Assembly (NCBI RefSeq): GCF_019966535.1
Contig: NZ_JAIMID010000035.1
Location: 1 to 43,074, forward strand
Source of the DNA: Mesobacterium pallidum
Lineage (GTDB): Bacteria > Pseudomonadota > Alphaproteobacteria > Rhodobacterales > Rhodobacteraceae
Length of the DNA: 43,074 bases
Direction of reading: 5' to 3'
The notes below the pieces were generated by a model. That model saw only the letters and a program-made list of their open reading frames with translations. It had not been told where the DNA came from and did no database searches. Shown here piece by piece: positions 8,354 to 16,773 of the stretch (positions are counted from its first letter, which is position 1; every line of letters starts with the position of its first letter). The translations under genes and the position numbers were made by a program.

Positions 8354-9112
8354 CTATTGCCGCGATGAGGCCAACCCCGACACGCCCTGCCAGATCAGCC
8401 ACAGCGCGAGCCCCACCAGCAACCATTTCAACACCCGGTCGAAGCCATGGTCCGTCACCCGGTCAAGCACCTGCTTGCCGGCCAGCGTGCCCAGCAGCCC
8501 GCAGCCGATCAGCAGCGCGATGGGGCCGATCCAGGGGGCAAAGGCGAACCCGAGCGTGCCGAAGGCGAGCGTCTTCAGCACGTGTTGCAGCACCATCAGC
8601 GTCGCGTGCGTGGCGACGTAGCCGTGGCGCGGCAGCGCCAGCGCGCGGACGTAGCTGGCGACGAAGGGCCCCGTGGCGCCGAACAGCATCGTCAGGCCGG
8701 ACGTCACGGCCCCGGTCAGCGCCGGCATCCCCTTGAGCCAGCGCGGCGGTGTCGCCAGCGTCGACCACAGCACGAACAGCCCGATCCCGAGCCGGCCAAG
8801 TTCCGGCGGGATCGAGACCGCGACCAGCCCGCCCAGCAGCACGCCGATCACCGCGCCGCCGGCAAAGGCCGGGACGGGCGCCCAGAAGACATGGGCGCGC
8901 AGCACGGTGGCGCGCCCGAGGTTCGAGCCAAGCTGTACCACCCCGTGCACCGGGATCAGTGCGGCGGGCGGCAGGATCGCGGCCATCACCGCCAGCAGGA
9001 ACAGCCCGCCGCCCAGGCCAAGCGCCGCGGTCATGAAGGACCCGGCAAAGCTGGCCGCGGCGAGACCCGCCAGCAAGGGCGGGGCAAGCGGCCCGGACAG
9101 GATGTCGAACAT
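8354..9112 (-). CDS. Sulfite exporter TauE/SafE-family membrane protein
   Basis: A 252-residue protein with about eight hydrophobic segments in two similar halves, as in TauE/SafE transporters. Family features are FMTAALGLGGGLFLLAVMA near the N-terminus and the second-half counterpart GLTMLFGATGPFVASYV. Members export sulfite, sulfoacetate or other small organic anions. The ATG at 9112 has GGAGAT upstream; an in-frame extension to 9166 is rejected because it is polar and proline-rich. It lies upstream of the TRAP permease on the same strand, so import by TRAP and export of a waste anion could be linked. The substrate is unknown. Confidence 0.82.
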   Translation of the reverse strand: MFDILSGPLAPPLLAGLAAASFAGSFMTAALGLGGGLFLLAVMAAILPPAALIPVHGVVQLGSNLGRATVLRAHVFWAPVPAFAGGAVIGVLLGGLVAVSIPPELGRLGIGLFVLWSTLATPPRWLKGMPALTGAVTSGLTMLFGATGPFVASYVRALALPRHGYVATHATLMVLQHVLKTLAFGTLGFAFAPWIGPIALLIGCGLLGTLAGKQVLDRVTDHGFDRVLKWLLVGLALWLIWQGVSGLASSRQ

Positions 9113-9266
9113 GGGATCTCCGGCAGGACTGCGGGGCAGGGTAGGGGGGCGCGATGGCCGCGGCAAGGGTGACAGGTGCCGTCATGTCTCTGCCTTGGGT
9201 TGACCGGGGCGGCACGCCTCCGCAACACTTGCCGCGCAAGGCACGCGCATATCAAGAGGGCATTTC

Positions 9267-11816
9267 ATGACTCCGCTCGGTACCGAATTCCAGATCCATT
9301 CTTCCATTCAGGGCGACCAGGACATGGTCGATCTCGTCCCGCTCGCGGGCGGTGGCTTTGTCGCGCTGTTCGAAAGCGACGACCCGATCCTCGAGACGGG
9401 CTTTTTCAACGGCATCGCGGGCAAGCTCTTTACCGCCGGCGGCGCTGAGGCGTCGGTCGAGTTGAACCTCTTTGCCGGCTTCTCGCCCGATCTCGACATG
9501 AACCGCCCGCAGGGCGCGGCGCTGGCCGATGGCGGGTTCATCGTCACCTTCCACACCTATGACGGCGACCAGGAAGGCGTCTTTGCCCGGCGCTTCGACG
9601 CCTCGGGCGTGGCGACCGGACCCATGTTCCAGGTCAACGGCACCACCAGCGGCAGCCAATCCTTCCCCGTGGTCGCCGGGCTGCCGGATGGCGGCTGGGT
9701 CATCGCCTGGCATTCGCGGTTCCAGGACGGCGACGACTACGGCGTCTACATGCGCCGCTACGATTCCGCCGGCGCCACGCTGACGCCCGAGCTGCTGGTC
9801 AACACGGTCACGGCGGGCTTCCAGCAGGACCCGGCGATCACGCCATTGCTGGATGGCGGCTGGGTCGTCACCTGGGAAAGCGGCGTCTTCTTTGGCGCCG
9901 GCGCCGGGTCGGACGGCGACCGCGCCGGCATCTTCGCCCAGCGTTACGGTTCCACGGGTGCGGCGGTTGGCGGCCAGCTCCAGCTGAACACAATCATCAA
10001 CAACAACCAGGTCGAGGTCGGGGTGGCCGCGCTTGCCTCGGGTGGATACGTGGCCGTATGGGAAAGCTTTGCCGACGAGTTTTCCGGCGGCGATCCCGAA
10101 AGCGGCGTCTACGGCCGGCTCGTGGGCAGCGACGGCGTGCCCATCGGCAGCGATTTCCGCATCAACACCACGCTGATCGAAAGCCAGTGGCAGCCCGAGG
10201 TGACGGCCTTGCCCGACGGCGGGTTCGTCGTGACGTGGGAAGACGAGGCGGCCGACGGGAGCGGCACCGGCATCTTCGGCCAGCGCTTTGACGCCAGCGC
10301 CACCAAGGTGGGGACCGAGTTCAGGGTCAACACGACCACCACCGACCGGCAGGAGTTTCCCAGCGTGACGACCCTTGCCGATGGCAACATCGTGGCGGCC
10401 TGGGTCTCGATGGGGCAGGACGGCGACGGCTTCGGTGTCTTCGGCCAGGTGTTCCAGACCGGCCTCGCGCCGGCCGAGCCGACCGAGGGGCCGGATGTGC
10501 TGCTGGGCACCGAGGGCGACGACGATATCAACGGGCTGGGCGGCGGCGACAGCATCGAAGGCCTCGGTGGAGACGACGACCTGCGCGGCGGATCCGGCAG
10601 CGACACGCTGGACGGCGGTGACGGGAATGACACGCTTTACGCCGAGGACTTGCCCATCATCGGCACCAGCTACGATTTCGGAGAGGACCTTGTGCGCGGC
10701 GGCGCCGGGGATGACCTGATCGTCACCACGGGCCTGCTGGGTGGCGTCGATCAGCAGGACACGTTCTATGGCAATGCCGGAACGGATGCGCTGATGTTCC
10801 AGACCGCGGATATCCCGATCGTGATCGAAGGCACGGCCGTCATCGACATGACCCAGGGCCGCGCCTTTGTCCGCAACGAGCTGGGCGAGGATGCGGCGAC
10901 CGGGGTCACCTTTGCCGGGATCGAGGATATCGTCTGGTGGGCCGGATATGCAGAGGTGCAGGGGGACGGACAGGACAACCGCCTGCAACTGGGAAGCAGC
11001 GCGAGCCCGGAGGCGAACGGCAACGGCATCCTGCGCGGCGGCCAGGGGGTCGATACGCTGAGCGGAGGAAACCACGGCGACCGGCTTGAGGGACAGAAGG
11101 GCCATGACAGCATCTTTGCCGGTGCCGGTGACGATACCGTCGACGGAGGCAACGGGCGGGATACGGCCTGGATGGGGGCGGGGAATGACCTGTACCTCGA
11201 CAACACGCAAGCCAGCCCGCTGAACGACGACAGCGTCTACGGCGAGGCGGGCGACGACACGATCCTGGGCGGCAACGGCTTCGATCTGTTCGACGGCGGC
11301 GCGGGTGCGGACTGGATCCGCGCCGGCAAGGGCGCCGACACCGTGCTGGGCGGTGACCAGGCCGACACGATCTATGGCAACGACGGCAACGACGTGGTGC
11401 GCGGGGGCCTGGGGTCGGATTACGTGATCCTCGGCACCGGCTTCGACGACTGGACGGACGAGACGCAGGGCGCCTTCGGCGACGACGTGGTCTTTGGCGG
11501 CGGCGGCTGGGACACCATGCTCAGCGCGGGCGGCAATGACACGCTGACCGGCGGGGCAGGGGCCGACACCTTCATCTTTGCCGCCACCATCGGCCAGATG
11601 GTGATCACCGATTACGAGGTCGGCACCGATGTGCTGCGCTTTGAAAACACCCTCTGGGGCGGAGAGGTCACGCAGGCCTACCTCGACAGCATCGCCACGG
11701 TGGACGACGGCACCGACCTGGTGCTGGCGCTTGCGGGGGATGCAAGCCTGACGCTGGAGGGGGTGACCTCGACCGCCGGTTTGCTGGCGGATATCGGGAT
11801 TTTCTTTGACAGCTGA
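9267..11816 (+). CDS. RTX calcium-binding protein 1 with N-terminal seven-repeat (propeller-like) region
   Basis: An 849-residue, strongly acidic protein without an Sec signal peptide, as expected for type I secretion. Residues 1 to about 405 hold seven related repeats of about 50 residues, each with a core like LPDGGFVVTWES and a tail like GxxFxVNTTTxxxQxxP; seven copies suggest a seven-bladed propeller. From about 410 on are RTX nonapeptides (GGxGxDxLx), for example LGGGDSIEGLGGDDDLRG. Two W/Y-containing spacer modules (DLYLDNTQ, DDWTDETQ) interrupt them. The C-terminus is the module with LWGGEVTQAYLDSIA shared by all four RTX proteins here. The start is the first ATG after the divergent TauE gene, with AAGAGGG about 8 bases upstream. 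A secreted or surface Ca2+-binding role is likely; the target is unknown. Confidence 0.85.
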   Translation: MTPLGTEFQIHSSIQGDQDMVDLVPLAGGGFVALFESDDPILETGFFNGIAGKLFTAGGAEASVELNLFAGFSPDLDMNRPQGAALADGGFIVTFHTYDGDQEGVFARRFDASGVATGPMFQVNGTTSGSQSFPVVAGLPDGGWVIAWHSRFQDGDDYGVYMRRYDSAGATLTPELLVNTVTAGFQQDPAITPLLDGGWVVTWESGVFFGAGAGSDGDRAGIFAQRYGSTGAAVGGQLQLNTIINNNQVEVGVAALASGGYVAVWESFADEFSGGDPESGVYGRLVGSDGVPIGSDFRINTTLIESQWQPEVTALPDGGFVVTWEDEAADGSGTGIFGQRFDASATKVGTEFRVNTTTTDRQEFPSVTTLADGNIVAAWVSMGQDGDGFGVFGQVFQTGLAPAEPTEGPDVLLGTEGDDDINGLGGGDSIEGLGGDDDLRGGSGSDTLDGGDGNDTLYAEDLPIIGTSYDFGEDLVRGGAGDDLIVTTGLLGGVDQQDTFYGNAGTDALMFQTADIPIVIEGTAVIDMTQGRAFVRNELGEDAATGVTFAGIEDIVWWAGYAEVQGDGQDNRLQLGSSASPEANGNGILRGGQGVDTLSGGNHGDRLEGQKGHDSIFAGAGDDTVDGGNGRDTAWMGAGNDLYLDNTQASPLNDDSVYGEAGDDTILGGNGFDLFDGGAGADWIRAGKGADTVLGGDQADTIYGNDGNDVVRGGLGSDYVILGTGFDDWTDETQGAFGDDVVFGGGGWDTMLSAGGNDTLTGGAGADTFIFAATIGQMVITDYEVGTDVLRFENTLWGGEVTQAYLDSIATVDDGTDLVLALAGDASLTLEGVTSTAGLLADIGIFFDS

Positions 11817-11826
11817 CCAGGTGAAT

Positions 11827-11845
11827 GGCGGGGCGTGGCCCCGCC
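11827..11845 (+). terminator. Hairpin after RTX protein 1
   Basis: GGCGGGGC and GCCCCGCC form a perfect 8-bp stem with a GTG loop ten bases after the stop codon. There is no T-run, so it may attenuate rather than terminate. Confidence 0.4.
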
Positions 11846-11875
11846 GGGCCGAATTTGACAGGGGGCGATTACGAC

Positions 11876-13475
11876 ATGGCGATTTCAGCGGAGCCGACCA
11901 CCGGCGATGACACCATAACCGGAGACGACCTGGGCAACGTCGTGGACCTGCTCGCAGGTGACGACAGCTTTGTCGGGGGGCTCGGGGCGGACTCGGTTCT
12001 CGGCAATGCCGGGACCGACACGATCCTGAGCGGAGCCGGCCGGGATACCCTGGACGGCGGCGATGACGACGATGTGCTGGACGGCGGGTCGGGCGCGGAT
12101 TCGCTTTTCGGCCGCGACGGGGCCGACCGCCTGTTCGGACGCAACGGCTCGGACTACCTTGGCGGCGGCTTTGGCGACGACCTGCTGTTCGGCGGGCTGA
12201 TGGACGACAGTCTTTCGGGTGCGCATGGCATGGACACCCTGTTCGGCGGAGACGGCAACGATTCCCTCGACGGTGGCCTGGGCGATGACCTGCTCTACGG
12301 CGAAGCGGGTGACGATGTCCTCTTCGCCTCCGAAGGCGCCGATACCTTGATCGGAGGGAGCGGGAACGACCGGTTCTACAGCTTCGGCGGCAATGCAACG
12401 ATGCACGGAAATGCCGGAGATGACAATTTTCAGGTAAGTGTACCCGGCGACACGGTCTATGCCGGACAAGGACATGACCGGGTCTTCCTCGAGGCGACAC
12501 GAGAGGCGATGATCTGGCTAGGCGACGGCAACGACGAGGTCGATTACCGCGCCTATGCTGCGTCCGCAGTCCTTCGGCTCGAGCTTCACGCGGGCTCTGG
12601 CGATGATGAACTTGTGCTGCGGAACCCGATCGAGGGCCGCGTATTCTGCGGCACAGGCAACGACACCGTCACGGGGGATATCGGCGCTGGCGCCGAAATC
12701 TTTGGCGGCCTCGGGGACGACAGCATCAAGGCCGCTCAAGATTCCGTCGTGTACGCGGGCGACGGGAACGACGTCGTGGTGATGGAAACGCGCGCCCATG
12801 TATGGCTTGGCGCAGGAGACGACGCGCTCAAGGCTGCGTCCGTCGACTTTCACGCCTCGGGTCTGGGGCATGTCCGGCAACGACACCCTCAGTGCCAACT
12901 CGCGATACTCGATCAGTTTTGACGACCGGTTTCACGGTCAGTCCGGCAACGATGTCCTGCGAGGGCAGCAGGGACGCGACTCCCTGTTCGGCGGGACTGG
13001 CAACGATCACGTGGACGGTGGCGACGAGGCTGACCTGGTGCGTGGCGGGGCCGGCAATGACACAGTGATCGGCGGGCTGGGCCGCGATACGGCGGTGCTT
13101 GGGACCTATGCCGACCTGTGGCTGGACGATACCCAAGCCGGCGCGTTTGGCGCAGATCGGGTCTATGCCGGCGCGGGCCGCGACACGCTGAACGCGGCCG
13201 GCGGAGACGACAAGATGACCGGCGGTTTCGGCGACGATACCTTTGTCTTCGCGGCGACCATCGGCGACATGGTGATCACGGATTACACCCTGGGCGAGGA
13301 CGCGCTTCAGGTCGCAAACGCGCTCTGGGGCGGAGAGCTGACACAGGCCTACCTCGACTCCATTGCAGCCGTCGACGGTGGCGATCTGCTGCTGACCTTC
13401 GCCGCGGACAGCTCGCTGCGCCTGCAAGGCATCGCCTCCACCACCGGCCTGCTGGACGACATCACGCCGTTCTGA
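11876..13475 (+). pseudogene. RTX calcium-binding protein 2, split by a one-base frameshift
   Basis: The first frame (11876 to a stop at 12922) and a second frame ending at 13475 together encode one RTX protein. They join cleanly if one G is removed from the GGGG run at 12865-12868: the reading then passes from ASGLG straight into MSGNDTLSAN with no break in the RTX pattern, giving 532 residues. The N-terminal MAISAEPTTGDDTITGDD leads directly into nonapeptide repeats; there is no separate N-terminal domain. The C-terminal part is the shared module with FAATIGDMVITDY and LWGGELTQAYLDSIA, close to that of RTX protein 1. Without the frameshift correction the product lacks its C-terminal secretion module. 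The change may be a true mutation, phase variation or a sequencing error. The start ATG is preceded by GGGGGCG. Confidence 0.75.
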
Positions 13476-13540
13476 CCCGCCGGCCGGGTTGACACTGGCC
13501 GCCCCGCGCGGCCTCCTGCGCGCAACCACAGGAGTGACCC

Positions 13541-14770
13541 ATGAGCTTTTGTCCCGAGCTGGAAGACCGCCTCACCCGCTACGCCGCCATCGACAGCCAA
13601 AGCGATGCCGACAGTCCCACGGTGCCCAGCACCGCCTGCCAATTCGACATGCTGAACCTGCTGAAATCCGAGCTGGAGGAGATGGGCGCCGAGGACGTGA
13701 CCCTCACCGATTACGGCGTGGTGCTGGCGACCATCCCCGGCACGGCGCCCGGGCCCACCATCGGCTTTCTCGCCCATGTCGATACCGCGCCGCAGTTCAA
13801 CGCGACCGGGGTCAAGCCCCGCGTGGTACGCGGCTACAATGGCGGCGACATCACCTTTCCCGACGCGCCCGACCTCGTCCTGTCGCCCGAGGCTTTCCCC
13901 AAGCTCGCCACCAAGCAGGGCCACGACATCATCACCGCCTCGGGCACCACGCTCTTGGGCGCCGACGACAAGGCGGGCGTGGCGATCCTGATGACCGCCG
14001 CGCGGCATCTGCTGGCCCACCCCGAGATCCAGCGCGGCCCGATCCGGCTGGCTTTCACCCCGGACGAAGAGATCGGGCGCGGCGTCACCCCGGACCTGCC
14101 AGCTGACCTCAAGGCCGACTGGGCCTATACCTTCGACGGCGCGCTGCCGGGCGAGATCGAATTCGAGAGCTTCTCGGCCGATGGCTGCGAGATCAACGTC
14201 AAGGGCGTGTCGATCCACCCCGGCTATGCCACCGGCAAGATGGTCAACGCCACGACCGTCGCCGCGAAGATCGTCGAGATGCTGCCCCATGCCACCATGG
14301 CGCCCGAGACCACAAAGGGCCGCGAGGGCTTTGTCCACGTCACGGGGATGGAGGGCGGCTCGACCGAGATGCGGATCACCCTGATCCTGCGCGATTTCGA
14401 GATGGCGGGCCTCGAGGCCAAGGGCGACCTGGTGCGCAAGATCTGCGATGCCGTGCAGGCCACCGAACCGCGGGCCGAGATCACCTGCACCATCGCGCAC
14501 CAGTACCGCAACATGCGCTACTGGCTCGAAAAGGACATGACCCCGGTCGAACTGGCGCAGGACGCCTGCCGCGCGCTGGGGCTCGAGCCGGTCTCGGTTC
14601 CCATACGCGGCGGTACGGACGGGTCGCGCCTGACGGAATTCGGCACGCCCTGTCCGAACCTCTTCACCGGCATGCAGAACATCCACGGCCCGCTCGAATG
14701 GATCTCGGTCCAGGACATGGAGGTCGCGGTCAAGCTCTGTCTCGGCGTGGTCCAGAAAGCGGTCCGCTAA
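13541..14770 (+). CDS. pepT: Peptidase T (tripeptide aminopeptidase)
   Basis: A 409-residue cytoplasmic M20 metallopeptidase that removes the N-terminal residue of tripeptides. Family length is normal. Visible motifs: FLAHVDTAP with the first zinc ligand His near 79, GADDKAGVAILM with the bridging Asp, FTPDEEIGRG with the catalytic Glu pair, the dimerisation-domain HPGYATGKMVNA, and at the C-terminus IRGGTDGSRL and NIHGPLEW with the last His ligand. The ATG follows CAGGAG. It stands 65 bases after the RTX protein 2 gene. It has no evident tie to the aromatic pathway and may be carried as a metabolic accessory gene. Confidence 0.95.
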   Translation: MSFCPELEDRLTRYAAIDSQSDADSPTVPSTACQFDMLNLLKSELEEMGAEDVTLTDYGVVLATIPGTAPGPTIGFLAHVDTAPQFNATGVKPRVVRGYNGGDITFPDAPDLVLSPEAFPKLATKQGHDIITASGTTLLGADDKAGVAILMTAARHLLAHPEIQRGPIRLAFTPDEEIGRGVTPDLPADLKADWAYTFDGALPGEIEFESFSADGCEINVKGVSIHPGYATGKMVNATTVAAKIVEMLPHATMAPETTKGREGFVHVTGMEGGSTEMRITLILRDFEMAGLEAKGDLVRKICDAVQATEPRAEITCTIAHQYRNMRYWLEKDMTPVELAQDACRALGLEPVSVPIRGGTDGSRLTEFGTPCPNLFTGMQNIHGPLEWISVQDMEVAVKLCLGVVQKAVR

Positions 14771-15288
14771 CCCTTTCATTATTCCAAAAATACTTCGGCG
14801 GTGTCCGCTCCCCCCGGCGCGACTTGATTTCAATGCTTTAACAGATCAGTTGATCATGCGCATCGCCGGGAGCGGCGCCCCAACCGGCCCCGAACAGCGC
14901 CGCGAAGTTGGCCTCCGGCCTCACTGCGACACCGTGGCCTGCCGCCGGATCGGGCGCGAAACGTTGCGATGGATGAACCTGAGCAGATTGTGGTGTGATC
15001 ACGTTGTCCGGGTCGCCAAGCAGAGGCTCCAACATGTTGATGGCCCGCGCGAAGAGGACGTTCGCGACGGACACCTGCACCGCGGTCGTGGACGCCTTCT
15101 CCTCCATCGCCTTCAGCCGGACAGGATTCGCGTTCCGTTCCCGCCGCCTCGGCGCGCGGCTTGAGCGACGCATAGGGCGCGCCGCCCTCGATCGGCTGGC
15201 GGATGCGCTCCCGCCCTTCCTTCGTTCTCCGAAGGCTGGATCGGGCCTCTACTCCCGCCCTCAGGCCGTGGCAGCGCGGACGGGGTGG
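14771..15288. other. Region without a recognisable gene; possible degraded ORF (minus strand, 14838-15173)
   Basis: The stretch between pepT and the DUF2182 gene holds a 111-codon minus-strand frame whose middle part (KAMEEKASTTAVQVSVANVLFA, then INMLEPLLGDP) looks protein-like, while both ends are arginine-rich or low in pattern. Frames upstream of it on the same strand also look partly coding (RIRQPIEGGAPYASLKPRAE) but are out of phase, so this may be the remnant of a longer gene broken by a frameshift. I do not recognise the family. No RBS or terminator is evident. Confidence 0.3.
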
Positions 15289-16065
15289 TCAGCGCAGGCC
15301 GACAAGGATCAGGGCCCCTCCGGCGCCGATCATCACCCAGGCGATCAGGCGATCAAGGGCGGGTCGGGGGCGTACCAGCTTTTCAAAGAGGACAAATCCC
15401 GCCAAAGCGGCGATCCAGGCGATGTTCATGACACCGCCCCAGAACAGCAAGAGCATGATTGCCCAGCAGCAACCCACGCAGTAGAGCCCATGGCTTAGTC
15501 CCATGTGCCAGGCACCGCCGGGGCCGGGACGCCAGCCTTGGGTCAGGACCTGCGCAGGGGATCGGCAGTATTTCAAACAGACCGACTTGGCGGGCGTGAG
15601 TTGATAGATGCCGGCCATGAGCAGCAGCACGCCGGAGAAGGAAACCGAGGTGCTGCGCATCCCTTCAAGCAGTCCCTGCCGCACCAGGATCCACTGGGCC
15701 AAGACAGCGAGCAGGCTGAATCCGCACCAGACAACCACATAGCCCGACGCCAGCAGAAGCGTCGACCCGTGCCGGCCGGACCGGCGGGCGAGGGCGGCAT
15801 AGAGCAGGATCATCGGGGCGGCACTGGGGAGCATCATGGCAGCCATCATGACGCACCACATCAGGAACATGGTCGCCGCGAGGCCCGGCGTCCATGTCGC
15901 GGGTGACACCGGCATGGCCATGTCGGACATCGACGCCGGCATCTCCATGCCCGCGCCGATCCACAGGTAGCCCCAGCTCGCAAGGATGACGGCGGCCAGT
16001 GCGGCGCTCGCGACCAGTCTGTCGCGCGCAACCAGCCGTTCGATCGGCGTCAGGGCCTCGGTCAT
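15289..16065 (-). CDS. DUF2182 integral membrane protein
   Basis: A 258-residue inner-membrane protein with about six or seven hydrophobic segments. DUF2182 hallmarks are present: MWCVMMAAMMLPSAAPM, the cysteine pair in LTPAKSVCLKYCRSP, and GLYCVGCCWAIM with three cysteines. The Met-, His- and Cys-rich features suggest metal handling, and the family has been labelled predicted metal-binding; the function is unproven. A Met-rich periplasmic loop (MEMPASMSDMAM) follows the first helix. It starts one base after the DUF1326 stop codon, a pairing I know from other proteobacterial genomes. Confidence 0.85.
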   Translation of the reverse strand: MTEALTPIERLVARDRLVASAALAAVILASWGYLWIGAGMEMPASMSDMAMPVSPATWTPGLAATMFLMWCVMMAAMMLPSAAPMILLYAALARRSGRHGSTLLLASGYVVVWCGFSLLAVLAQWILVRQGLLEGMRSTSVSFSGVLLLMAGIYQLTPAKSVCLKYCRSPAQVLTQGWRPGPGGAWHMGLSHGLYCVGCCWAIMLLLFWGGVMNIAWIAALAGFVLFEKLVRPRPALDRLIAWVMIGAGGALILVGLR

Positions 16066-16066
16066 G

Positions 16067-16708
16067 TCAGGCAGCCGCCCTGATGTACCCGTGGTTGTTG
16101 AAGTGCAGCTCGTTGAACTGCGCGTAGGTGTCGGTGTTGTTGGGCAGGTCGATCAGCCCATGGGTCCGCGTCGTGGCGCTGCCCATCTCTGCGATCTCGT
16201 ATCCGAACCCGCCGACCATATCGATTCGCACCCTATGCGGCTGGCCCGTGACGGGATTGATGATCGGGCCGGCGTCCAGATCGAGGACCCCGTCGATCCG
16301 CACTGCGCCGGTCCGGGCCTCGACATCGCAGGAATAGTCGAACTTCCTGAAAATGGTCTGCTCCTTGTGCGGCGACATCATCGAATAGACCCACCACATC
16401 GTGGCCATCTCATCGGTATCCTCACCCCGCATGATCCGTTCCAGAGCCTTGCGCTGGTCCGGGGATGCCGTCTCGTCGATGACGATCTGCATGCGGCCCT
16501 CGCCGAGATGGATCGCCCCGGGCCATTTGACGACGGCCGCGAAGTTCAGCCCGTCCAGCGAGACCTCTCCGTGGTGGCCCTTGTCGACATGAAAGCAGAT
16601 CGCCGCCTCGCAGGTGCCGTTGGTGGGCAGCGCGTTGAACTGGCAGGGGCAGCCATAGGCGCAGTTGCAGTTGGTGAGTTCGGTTCCGTGGATTTCCCAG
16701 GGGGTCAT
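16067..16708 (-). CDS. DUF1326 domain protein
   Basis: A 213-residue soluble protein. The N-terminal CNCAYGCPCQFN with four closely spaced cysteines is the DUF1326 signature. No signal peptide is seen. It lies directly upstream of DUF2182 in the same transcript, so the two likely work together, perhaps in metal or thiol chemistry; that is inference. It also shows MWWVYSMMSPHKEQTIF and an aspartate-rich segment. The start ATG is preceded by GGAGAA on the minus strand. Confidence 0.85.
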   Translation of the reverse strand: MTPWEIHGTELTNCNCAYGCPCQFNALPTNGTCEAAICFHVDKGHHGEVSLDGLNFAAVVKWPGAIHLGEGRMQIVIDETASPDQRKALERIMRGEDTDEMATMWWVYSMMSPHKEQTIFRKFDYSCDVEARTGAVRIDGVLDLDAGPIINPVTGQPHRVRIDMVGGFGYEIAEMGSATTRTHGLIDLPNNTDTYAQFNELHFNNHGYIRAAA

Positions 16709-16773
16709 CGGGTTTCTCCGGTCAAGGGGTGAAAGGGACGCAACAGGATCCTTCGCTTGTGAAATTCCGGGGT

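Noticed and set aside
10500..11500. CRISPR-like short tandem repeats
   Set aside because: The repeats are in phase with translation and encode RTX nonapeptides; no constant repeat and variable spacer pattern.
9252..12500. A 1082-codon open frame on the minus strand opposite RTX proteins 1 and 2
   Set aside because: It is a mirror of the repetitive G+C-rich RTX codons, runs through the RTX 1 stop and RTX 2 start, and has no family-like sequence.
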